Source of the DNA: Styela clava
Taxonomy: Eukaryota > Chordata > Ascidiacea > Stolidobranchia > Styelidae
Direction: 5' to 3'
DNA length: 64,000 nt
Assembly: GCF_964204865.1 (NCBI RefSeq)
Contig: NC_135263.1
Coordinates: forward strand, 19,327,426-19,391,425
Made by a program: the position numbers and the translations under genes. Positions within the stretch are counted from its first letter, which is position 1. Each line of letters starts with the position of its first letter. The notes under the pieces were generated by a model. The model saw only the letters and a program-made list of their open reading frames with translations. It searched no databases and was not told the origin of the DNA. This document shows, piece after piece, positions 25,601-36,200 of the stretch.

Positions 25601-27105
25601 TTTTGTTTTGATTCGTATTTTTGGGAATTCGACAAATCTGAGCTGTTCGTACAACACGCGCTCGTACTGTACGCATCAATGTGGAGGTAGTAAAGCAAAA
25701 AATTCTACAGGGAAAATGCCTTGATACGTATACTACAGTAGCATCCGAAATTGTGCGATTTGCAATGTCTAAAAAAGCGTTTTTAATCGGTCGCGGACCA
25801 TGATAAAACAAAACTCATGGCGTTCTCCGTTTTATTTTTAATTATTCTGTATTGCCGCTTTTCAATTTAGAAAATTTAGGTTGACACCATTGACACCTAC
25901 CAGAAAAAAATTATTTCGAGCTCGCAAGAAACACTGTAGCGAATGTGCATAGTTACACAATGCATTTTTTTTTTTCTTGTATTTTTGATTTTTTTTCTCT
26001 CTCGTATTTTCTTGCTCTCGTAAACGACGTATAATCTCTCGTATACTCTGGCCATTATTCATCATATCGTACCTTTTATTGATTCGTGTTTTTTTGTTTT
26101 TAGACTTTCATCTCTCGGCGACCGGAGTACAAAATTTAAAAAATTACCAGATTAATTTTTTTACTGTCGAGGGGGAATTGTGTAGCGAATGTGCATTGTG
26201 TAACTATGGATTATAATGTATTTAACCCTTTCATATTAATAGCATGTAATATTTCACAAAATAGGCCATATTATGTTTCTAATGCATTCGCTCCATGTAT
26301 TGCCTTTCTCGTTTCGACCAATTTGATGTCGTATCGTGTCCGGTTTGCCGAGAATGCTCTATAATATTGTGTTTTTTGTTTCACTCGATATATGACTTGT
26401 GATCTGACCGTAATCTTACTGCATTAAGAATTAAGTGTGTACAATTTTATCTGTATTTGGATCGTGCATCTTTTCAATAATATACAACAATTCGACAATC
26501 ATCATCGTGTGCTTATTCTCGTCTGAGGGAATCCAGATTGGAGTCACATTCCATAACACGTGAAATTAATAACGTGGGAATCGAACTTTGAATATTAGGG
26601 TGAACAGTCTTTATCCCTAAGACCGCATCTCAGCTCCCTATAACACCACTTAAGTATCTATCTATTCACACGTTTGCCGACTCATGCTTTTGTCGGAAAT
26701 CCGCAAGTGAGTTGTGAAATCCAATCGTTTGATTAGACGACGCGCAAGTGACCTGTTGCGTCACCTGTTATCAAATTTTCGAATAGTAAATTGCTATTCT
26801 AATAGTTGAATATTCGAATATATGCCCAGCCCTACCCAGTATCCAGTAATTAATTATTGGCTCGATTAATGTTATGTGAATAAACTTGCTTTTTATGTTT
26901 TATGTAAATTCTAACGTAAATCGTAACTTGGCTGATGGTTAAGTTTCGCAAAAACGTTTGCGGCCCGCAGTGAATTTCTGGCTCGGTGCGGACTCATTCG
27001 AACGCTCCGCGGACTCATTTGAGACCGCGGACTCGGGTTGGGAAACACTGCTATAATGGTACAATACCGGTCTCCTAACTAGGTTAAAAAACATGACTGA
27101 ATACG

Positions 27106-27235
27106 AGAGAGAGATTTATTCCGTCAACCAGAATACAAGCATTGAATCAATAAAAATTATATACAAAACACACAGTTATTCGGTATGGACTGGGGAGCGA
27201 TACGGCCATCACAGTCAGCTCCCCCCTGCCCCCCA
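27106..27235. repeat. Short repeat shared with 59735-59885
   Basis: Both copies begin GAGAGAGA, TTATT, CGTCAACCA and end with GGTATGGACTGG or GGTATGGACAGG, then GCGATACG and CAGTCAGCTCCC. At 59735 it abuts a SINE 3' end, so it may be a longer SINE or LINE tail. Confidence 0.5.
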
Positions 27236-27847
27236 TGTTCGCTATCAAGATTAACAGTTAATTAAGATGTTTGAACAATTTAACAAAAACTCCTTGGAGG
27301 AAGGTTTGACTAAGTTACGGAATATTTTTGGATTCGGTTGAAAATGTAGTCCAATATTAAACCACTGCTTTTTTTGTAGATTTTCTTTTAGTGGACACTT
27401 AGCAAGTACGACAGTTAATTTATAAGAAAAAAATTGTAAATTAATAACAAATCAGTAGAAGTCAGCTCGGGTATTCAAACATGTGATGATTGAAGTAAGA
27501 AAAAAATTTGAAGTCACGTTTAGGATATTACATTAAACAACAATGGAAAAGGTACATTGGAATCAGTCAAGCTTCAAATGCTAATGGCATTGATGAAAAG
27601 AATATGCGAAATGGAGACCGAAGTTTCCATCTGAGACATTGGAAGACGCTAAAACCTTATAGACTTGATAGTGTGGAAAGCCTTCTCACAATGCAGTAAT
27701 AATGGGACATATATTTATAATATCATTATACAGGGTTTAAGTTGAACTATATGTTAATTTAAAATATCTATCTTTGCTAATAAATGCCGGGGACCATTTA
27801 TTTCAACTGATTGATTAGGGCCAGAAATTTGCTGTAGGGACCATCAC

Positions 27848-28163
27848 CAGGGCTGGATTTACCAATAGGCTAGGCAGGCTGAAACCTAGAGCCTCGAAAT
27901 TCGGTTTCGAAGTTTGTAATTCTTTTGAAAACTTGACAAATTTAAACCCTACGAAAAGTATATATATATATCAAGCTTTTCAGAGTAGAAAATTCTGTAC
28001 ACAACTGGTTTCAATCACATTGTAAACAACCATGAATGGGGAGAATGAAAAGTTTATTGCACTCATATTTTTAAGGTTTAAGCAATGACATGTGGTGTTG
28101 TTTAGAGAGAAATTCTGATCTCAAAAATATGAAGGGGCCTCTCATGGTCTAAATCCAGCCATG
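27848..28163. mobile_element. 316-bp hAT-type MITE
   Basis: It starts CAGGGCTGGATTTACCA and ends with an inverted TAAATCCAGCCATG. The target octamers ACCATCAC (27840-27847) and AACATCAC (28164-28171) match at 7 of 8 positions. It is non-coding. Confidence 0.8.
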
Positions 28164-28371
28164 AACATCACCAATTTTGGGATAGGTACACGGTGTCAAC
28201 ATATGAACTGAGTTAGGCCATTGGATTTTGAAAGGTGTACCAGAAATGTACATAGTTACATGGAATTCATGAAATATATAACATCCAATAAAAACAAAAA
28301 TAGGTTTTTCGTTGAACACCAGTTGTGGTCCCGGTACCGGTATTCCAGTATTCTGTTATCACAAGCAGTTG

Positions 28372-29335
28372 GTGCGCATATCCCACAGAGCACGGCGCGT
28401 TGGCAGAATCTCATGGTCTAGTGAGAATGACGTCATCGGAAACATCGCGCTCATTAAAATTTCAATGAACGATTATCAAAAATCTTGACCATGTTTATCA
28501 TGATAAAAATATCAAAAAAGATGTAAAAAATATTCTATCTTTAAAACTGCTCACGTAAACAATGAAAGATATCTAGAAAATTACAAAAAATGCAAATTTC
28601 TGCTCTGGTGATCACATTCCCCATAAGAGCTAAGGTTAAAAAAATATTTTTTACATCACTTTTCTTTTTGCGCGTAGGATGGGTTTTTAATGAATAAGGT
28701 CTAATGCATAGTTCTTATGTATGTGTTGTAAACTTAAGGTTATTGGATTTCCGGGAACCTCTTATATTCAATTTCGCATCAGAATTGGGGAACAAGCTGT
28801 AATGCGTTCAGTATGTTCATTTTCACACAAACCTGAAGAACTTATTTAGTTACCAGATGTGCGCTATGAAACTCATTTTCTGGGCGTTTTCAAGGCTTCG
28901 TCTCACGGCCCATATCCGTGGTAAGGATCTACAAGTGTTTAATAACTTACTTGTACATTTTTTAACAACGTCTTAGCATAACTTAACTAATAATATCTAA
29001 ACAGGGCTATGGAAAGGCTGCTCAACTCAACGCAAGGTCGAGCAGTAATAACTAATATTCATCCGCTCGCTAACAGCTGATTCGATTCAATTGTTACGTC
29101 ATGCAGAAGTCATTGTTCATTGCCAAAAATGTAGAGAATATAGGACAGATCGTAGCACATATTTCTTGTAGTAAAAGCGTCTTTTCTGTAAAACGTGCAA
29201 CTTTTGGAAGTGGGAACAAGGCAATATTTGTTACTAAATTTCTAAGGAACATTTTAAAATCATTTTCAGGTAGTTACCTGATGTGCGTTACGAAACTCAC
29301 TTTCTAGGCGTTTTTCAGGGCCTCGGCTCGCGGCC
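28372..29335 (-). mobile_element. Repeat 'E' copy 2, inverted and lacking the CXC region
   Basis: It is the reverse complement of the blocks of copy 1 (21344-23345) in mirrored order; the longest matching block is 28372-28705. A 63-bp unit near the outer end (GTTACCTGATGTGCGTTACG) occurs twice in the same direction, at ~28850-28912 and ~29272-29334, hinting at an internal duplication. No coding region remains. Confidence 0.6.
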
Positions 29336-29754
29336 TAAAACTTAATTTGAATATGGATGATCTATTTGATGAAGTTGCATCTATTCAAAAAATAATTTGG
29401 CACGATTCAAAACACTAAACTGTTTACAGAATGCAAAACAGCAAGCAGTAAATGGCACTATATCTTGAAAAGTTTTGATCTTAAGTGTGTTAATGTTGTC
29501 AAAATTGTTTCATTTGTGCTCTCAATTCGCGGAACCTCAGCTTATTGGGGACGCATTTTTAGTGTAATGTCATCTAAATTCTAAATGACGCAGTGAAAGG
29601 AACAGATGCTCCATACAACTAATGAAAAGTGAGCTTTTAATATGAAAGACACTTGTCGTGACTCGTGAATTTTCAGGAAAAATAAAGCGTGATCCACAAT
29701 TGCCGAAGTAAGCAAAAAGTCAGAAGAAATATAACAACTGCAAAATTAGAGCTC

Positions 29755-30255
29755 GTTTGGGTCAATGGACTTTTCCCCGACCCTCGACCCCCGAAAAATT
29801 CTTCCTATACTTTATAATTGCAAAATTTTCTGGGTATATTTTAAAAGTGGATTCGCGAGTTGGCGCCTGTAAAATGAAGTATGTGTTTAAACCATCATCG
29901 CATACAGCAGTCTGTTTTTTAAAAGTACCGGTAGAGAGTTTTAGCCTAGTCTATCACAGCTATTTCTACACTAATTTTTTATCACTGCAATCAAATTAAA
30001 ACTCCTAGGAAGAAAGAGTGATCATCAAATTATCTGATTTATATCTAAATTTCCGAAACACAACTGAAAACTAACGAATAGAGTTCAAAAACGCGAAAAC
30101 GAGGAAATGTTTACGAGCACGCCTGGAAATCTGTCTGAGTGAGAAAAGTGTCTGAGCGGATGCGAAAAGGGAACCTTGTTACGTCACTTTTTGCATCTTG
30201 CTGATTGGCCAATGTCACGAAGTAAACAAGGAAGTCGATGCTCGGGGAAGGTCGA
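29755..30255 (+). mobile_element. MITE family 'A', copy 2
   Basis: Inverted relative to copy 1 at 19397 and in the same orientation as copy 3 at 59240. It begins near TTTTCCCCGACCCTCGAC and ends near GAAGTCGATGCTCGGGGAAG. It contains AACTCCTAGGAAGAAAGAG and TGCTGATTGGCCAATGTCAC. It is non-coding; possible flanking octamers are poorly matched. Confidence 0.7.
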
Positions 30256-32132
30256 TGTTAATCAAATATTAAATTAAAAAACACATAAAGATTTTTTTAA
30301 TATATATATATATCTGTTTAGCTTGTATATAACTTTTATTTCATTGTTTTATATTGTTCTTTCCTGCAAGTTAAAAAAATAAATGTTGAGGGTGATCTAT
30401 GTCCTTTATTGATACTTTCCATAGTTGGCAACCCTAGTCTCGTGTAGTTTCGTGCCTAACATACTTCTAGTGGGCGTAACATTTTTCATCAAAGCCCATA
30501 TATACCTGTTTTTCATGTGTCAATCCTAACCCCGAGTCCCTAAACTTATACTTATTATACTCCCGACCTGACTATTCCATCCAAAAATTACGCCACAGTG
30601 ACGTTATCGAGCCCTTCAAGCTTCAAACTACACGAACTGTCATCCAAGATGCGCAAACGAGCACCCGAAATCAAACAGCTATTTCTCTCGTTTTCTCCGC
30701 GCTACGATCCCTATATAAGAGAGAGATTGCTTACTTTAGTCTGTCATTCATCGTCGGCGCCGATGCCATTTCGGGCGATCGTTCGTGTATTTGGCAAGCT
30801 CCATGACGTGATTGTGACGTCGTAAGGACTTAATTTTTGTCAGGTGGACCCTAAATAGTTATTAAGAACAAATAAAGTGAAACAAAAACAGATTATAGAA
30901 TCAGCAGAGCAAACAAAACCTTGAGAAAGGTTTATAGCGTTCTGACTCATTGTAAACTTCAAATTATTTCTGTATTTAGCATTCGGTTACCGCTCCGTAC
31001 TGCAGAACTGTATTTTTCAAATGAACTGCAGAACTGGGTTTTGGTAAGGCAGTACTGCAGTACTGTGGTGAGGTGAGATTAGATAGCTCTGTTGCTAGTG
31101 GGGATATTGTTTTTTTCAGATGCATGTACTTGATTGTGGAAGAAGCGGTGTCCAAATGCGTTTATTTTGCTAAAACACGATTGCAGGATTGTGTCAGACA
31201 CACTCTGATCAACTTTATTATCATTTTTTCCAACTTGTATGTGTGACTCACTTTTTCATGTGAAACGACCGAGGAGCCTTTTACTGCTGCTCATCAAGTA
31301 TTTTTATTATTTTTGGATATATTATTTGTGTTACTTATGGTAAATGAGCACGTGCATTGCGCATTATAAACTTTATTCATTAGTTTTGATCTTTTTCTGA
31401 GCATTTCTGTTGTTTTGTTCATTTCATCGAGTTTTGTGTTTTCAGAATGCCATAATAAATTGTATCGTATTGTTCCATCACAAACAAAACAACTCGATCC
31501 TTGATTTCTAACAAGTGCATGCATGTGGTACAATTTGTATAAAACCTACTGACCAAGCTATTTGCATTGGACGCTGGATAATTCCTTTAAAAATTCACTA
31601 TTTATCGCCATAAAACTAGGGTTTAAATATGTTCAACTCAAGTATCCTTTAAAAATTCACTATTTATCGCCATAAAACTAGGGTTTAATTATGTTCAACC
31701 CAAGAAATTTTGTGCTACTATTTTGATACTTCATAATGGAGCCTCATCTTTAATTGCATCAAGCATTGTTAATAAGCATATCTCCAAACTCGAGCCTGCT
31801 TGAGCCGAAATCTCTATTTCGAAACACAGGAACATCTGTGTACCAATATGTGAGAGGATTGATGAACTCTTTGTGGTCACATAAGGATATATTGGTTCTC
31901 ATTTCTTCTGAGAGTGCAGAAGTGCTCAGCCTTTACAGTAATTACGAGAAGTTATTATATATTATGCAGTCACCTTTGTTTAGGAATATTTTGCATTGCA
32001 GCATTAATGCTGGTGTTTGTTAATATTTGGTGAATTAACACAATATATTTATCTTACAAACTTTTAGTTTTGCATGTTTTTTAAGTAGACTATATGACAA
32101 TATAAAATGTGTACAGTATGCTTTCTTAATAC
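30256..32132. other. Intergenic stretch with small repeats
   Basis: It contains a TA microsatellite at ~30300-30312, a terminal fragment of the TAGGGTTGCCAAC family near 30434-30446, and a tandem duplication at 31584-31704. No gene-like frame is convincing. Confidence 0.45.
31584..31704. repeat. Two tandem copies of a 62-bp unit
   Basis: The units start CCTTTAAAAATTCACTATTT at 31584 and 31646 and differ at two positions (AAATATG/TAATATG-like and CTCAAG/CCCAAG). Confidence 0.8.
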
Positions 32133-32140
32133 TGTAATAG

Positions 32141-32923
32141 CGGTCTTACTACTTACTGAATACAGCGCGAAACACCGCAAAGAGCGCAAAACAGCGCGAA
32201 ACAGCGTAAAACAGCGCAAAACAGAGGGAAACAGCGCAAAACAGTGTGGAAACAGCGCAAAACAGCGCGAAAGAGCGCAAAACAGAGGGAAACAGTGTGA
32301 AGCAGAAAAAAATTTTGCAATGAGTTCGGGACACCTTGTTTTGAGTTGGAGTACCACGGCAGCAAATTAAAAACACAAACCAACGTATGTAGCCAGTAAT
32401 GCTGTAATGGCAGGTCTGCCCCTGCTGGTGACACATTTAGGGTACCATAATTTAGAACATTTTTCATATGGATATGGTTGGCTTTAGGGTTAGGGTTAGG
32501 TAAAAAGGGACCTCCAGAAGTATGTGCACCAAGATGGCGCACAACCTGAAAATAGTGTGTGTGTGTGTGTGTGTGTGTGTAGCGGATTCAGGTTGTGCGA
32601 CATATTGCTGCACATACTTCTGGAGCACCAAAAAGGTAGATAAAATTTCGCATGATGACCTATAATCCGGTACATAACCTTGTAAATATGCCGGAAATAG
32701 CGCCATAAAACCATGGCGAGAGGCGCCGTGGTTCTTTCGTGGCAGGAGGTGGTAATGACTGCGTCTCCTGTTTTGCGCTGTTTCCCTCTGTTTTGCGCTG
32801 GTTTCCTTCTGTTTCGCGCTGTTTTCCTCTCTTTTGCGCTGTTTCGCGCTCTTTTGCGCTGTTTCGCGCTGTTTTGCGCTCTTTGCGGTGTTTCGCGCTG
32901 TATTCAGTAAGTAGTAAGACCCC
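32141..32923. mobile_element. 783-bp foldback element whose arms are minisatellite arrays
   Basis: Ends CGGTCTTACTACTTACTG and, inverted, GGGTCTTACTACTTACTG are flanked by the exact octamer TGTAATAG (32133-32140 and 32924-32931). Inside each end lies ~150 bp of a degenerate 10-11-bp tandem repeat (CAGCGCAAAA and variants; inverted at the right as TTTTGCGCTG). The whole can fold into a long hairpin. The loop contains a smaller palindromic element (32508-32629) with a GT microsatellite. It is non-coding. The 8-bp duplication suggests hAT-type mobilisation. Confidence 0.8.
32508..32629. repeat. Hairpin repeat with GT microsatellite in its loop
   Basis: The left arm holds CTCCAGAAGTATGTGCACCA and GATGGCGCACAACCTGA. 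The right arm is the inverted form (TCAGGTTGTGCGACAT...ACTTCTGGAG). The loop contains (GT)n at ~32554-32580. It belongs to the same family as 43573-43675. Confidence 0.75.
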
Positions 32924-33286
32924 TGTAATAGTACAGTAATAGATGGTTAATGTGTTGGAACATTAAAAACAGTTGCAGTCGTGAGTCGCCCCTATTGACA
33001 TCATAGGTTCTGCGAAATATTTGCAAGGCTCTTTCTGTCACATGGTGATTGTAGCAACTATATCTGCTATTGTACATGTGGAACATTAAACTCATTACTT
33101 TTGAAAGTAAAACTATGTGCTTCTATATTTTTCTCAATATTCACCAGAACACATGATGTAATGTAATGTAACCATGTAAACCTGTTAACTAATATTTAAC
33201 AGTCTGACACCTTTTAAAATATTTTGAATTTTTTGATGGAACAAGAGTATATAGCCATAAAATCCTATTACTAGATGTAAGATTTC

Positions 33287-36200
33287 ATGAAGGGGTGTCT
33301 TCCAAGCATAATGGTGAGTTTTTTTATCTTTCAGTCTTTGGTTTGATATTACTGATTCGCAATTACACATGATTTATTGTTTCTGATACCAATTATTCAA
33401 TGCTTTTTACAGGGAGCAAACGCTTCAGCACTTGTCAAAGATATCGGGCCAGAACAATTTCCTCCAAATGAACATTATTTTGGATTCATCAATGTATGTG
33501 ACATGACTTTTAATTTGATTACTGTAGGAGTTTGGTAGTACTTATCGAAATAGTCTAAGTTTCAACTTACTAGCTTAGTCAAAGTTTGTTACGTAATATT
33601 GTCTTCGGTAGAGCGTGTCGTGCTTTGGAGCAACACTGTGAAAGCATGACATCAAAATTTTACTTCAAATCAAAGTGCTTCTGTGCCGAAGTTAAAGCTG
33701 TCTCGCGGTCCCCCTAAAATCGCTTCGCAGACCCCTAATCGGCCGCGGACCCTAGTTTGAGAACCAATGGTCTAGTACAGGGGTGTGCAACCTTTTTCAC
33801 CGGCGGGCCAAATTCAAGTAACTGGGTGGAGCCGCGGGCCGCACCTTTATTTAATATGGACTTTCTCGTAATTACCGTTACAAAAATTGTTTATTTTTGC
33901 TAGTTATCTTACGGCAATATTAGGGTTTCTTGCAGAAATAGTGAGTTGAACGCAAACTTGTGTCACTGATATCATTGCTCTCATCCAATGCCAGACTGAA
34001 AGCTTCACTCACTTTGCAATGACGGTTAACAACAATTCCTGGCTAGTGAGATAACACATTTTATCTATAAACGTAATCTGCTAGACAGAGCTTATAACTG
34101 AACGAGTCTAAACCACAAATCCAAAGAATGCTTACGTCACGTACTGTCATAATCAAATTACTGTTTCTATCTAAGCAATAAAAAGATACACGAGGTCTTA
34201 ATTAATTAAACTGTCGGATTGGGATTTTATGCTTGATGGGTAAAAATCAAGAGTATTGACAAGGGCCACACTAAATGGCTTGGCGGGCCGGGTTATGGCC
34301 CGCGGGCCGCCTGTTGCACACCCCTGGTCTAGTACAATATACAAGACAACTTCATTTTGATCTGATATTTATTCATGATTTCGATAGTCCTAATATAAAT
34401 TGGCTAATTTTGGTAATGAGATATTCAATGATTTTGTAGATTTAATCAACCAGAATATATAGGATGGGATTTGGGACATATTTGTTCCAGGTGAGAGGAA
34501 AACGATAAGTTGGCTTAATCATATGGCGAACCACGGCCTCTCGTTCGGTTACCAGTCCATGTCTGGTATGAGATTAGTAAGCCAGTTATTTGTTTTCGGA
34601 AGCATGGACTTGATGGTGGAGGATGCCGCAACCGACTAGCGGTTCCTTGAACCACCCTACAGCGGCGAGAATTGCAGCGATCCTCTAGCACACTGGTTCT
34701 CAACCAGTGGGCCATGGCCTACTGCTGGGCCATAGAGACATTTTCAAGTGGGCCACAAGCCTATTACAAACTACTATGGTTATTGGAAAGTTTAATTTCA
34801 TTTGTCATTATAGTCAAATTTTTATTGTAGTAGCAATGAATGATGCTGCTGCTTTTCATTCTGAGTATTAAAGTGAAAGTATTTATTTTTGCAAAAAGAA
34901 TCTTGCTTTTCTTGTAGTTTTTCCCTTGCATGAGAAAGTTAGTGGGCCACAGAGTTTTTATGCAACTAAAGTGGGCCACGAAAGAAAAAAGGAGAGTCTA
35001 GCACATAACCATTTGCATGGGATTCGAACCTGCTAACTCACGCAGGGTAATCAGAGGTGCAGCGGCGGGTGTATTCCTAACGCTTAGCACAGTGCGCCAC
35101 ACCGCCAAGCCTTTTTTCTGGTTAGAGAGATTGTTCGATTTCAGTTCATTATCTTTCAGTTTGGGAATACTTGTTACTGCAACTCTGTACTACAAGCTCT
35201 CTTTTTCTGTCCACCATTCCGAGAAAAAGTTCTTCAGTATCGTCAGCAACTGAATGGAAAGCATGGGGGGAATAAAAAGGAAACATTACTCTCTTGTCTC
35301 TGCGATCTTTTCCACAGCATAACAACACAAAAGAAGAAAGTTGGGGTCATACAGCCAAAGAAATTTGTTGCCAAATTGAGAAAAGAAAATGGTGAGACAT
35401 TATTTGCTCATTAGAAAATGATTTTTTTCGTGTAAATTTTATATTATGCAAGAATGTACCATCTAATGTCACAGTCCATAAATAAGCCTGAATTTTCTTT
35501 TTTTATCAATGATTTAATAATACCAGTGAAGAAACTTACTCAATGATAGGGTAGGGTACGTAGTGATTGTTGTAAAAGTAACGTTTGATTGTTGTAAAAG
35601 TAACGTTGTAATTACGATACGTCAACAGTGAGCGAATGAGATATTTGACTTTCAAGCTCGAGCGAGGAGAAGCAATTTTGTATTTATGAGAAGAGTGTGC
35701 CGCTATTCAGGAGCCATCGTGATTTTATATTTGTTTGGCAGCTCTAACAAATAGACTATTGTTGAATTGTTTGCCCTCATGGCTTTTAGTCAAACATTTC
35801 AAACCAAGTTTTATACTAATATTGGGTACTAATGTTCAGTTACACCTATTAACCACTATTTGTTCTGGAATTCCTAGGTATTATGAACGGCTTTGTATGT
35901 AAATAGGTAACTACCGGTATATGAGGTATATGCCGGTATATGAGATTGATTATGCTGTGATTTTCTATGATAAGTTTTATATATCTTCAAAACTTAATGC
36001 CGCACATACAATAGTATTCGGGATCATAGCAGTTCCCTCTTTGTGCAACTCTCAAACAAATAATTGACAGCATGATCTACCACACCAACAAATTTGAAAA
36101 ACATGCAAGGACTGAAATTTTTTATTCATCGAAGGCGATAATGAATAAGTTATGCATGTAGAAATAACATATCATAAAATCATTAACACTTGTTTAAAAT

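Larger units (their letters stand above)
23666..27050. mobile_element. 3.4-kb hAT element with perfect 8-bp TSD
   Basis: It starts CAGTGTTTCCCAACC and ends with the inverted GGTTGGGAAACACTG. The exact target duplication is CTATAATG (23658-23665 and 27051-27058). Sub-terminal GCGGACTC repeats occur on both sides. No transposase is recognisable. Much of the length is made of later insertions, including a 421-bp MITE at 23993-24413, an interspersed repeat at ~24720-25600 and a fragment of the AGGGCTGGGC family near 26776-26834. Confidence 0.85.

Noticed and set aside
19397-30255. One ~10.9-kb transposon bounded by MITE 'A' copies 1 and 2
   Set aside because: A third 'A' copy stands alone at 59240-59730 and 'A' has its own inverted ends, so the flanking pair is probably coincidental.
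20637-30446. TAGGGTTGCCAAC at 20637 and its inverse at 30446 as the two ends of one giant element
   Set aside because: The 20637 end has a closer, if weak, partner near 20897. MITE 'A' copies fall outside on one side and inside on the other, which does not fit one element.
32107-32939. Overlapping frames rich in Phe/Leu/Cys or Lys/Gln, and a CRISPR-like look
   Set aside because: They are produced by the 10-11-bp minisatellite in the foldback arms. There are no spacers, the units are degenerate, and the genome is eukaryotic.
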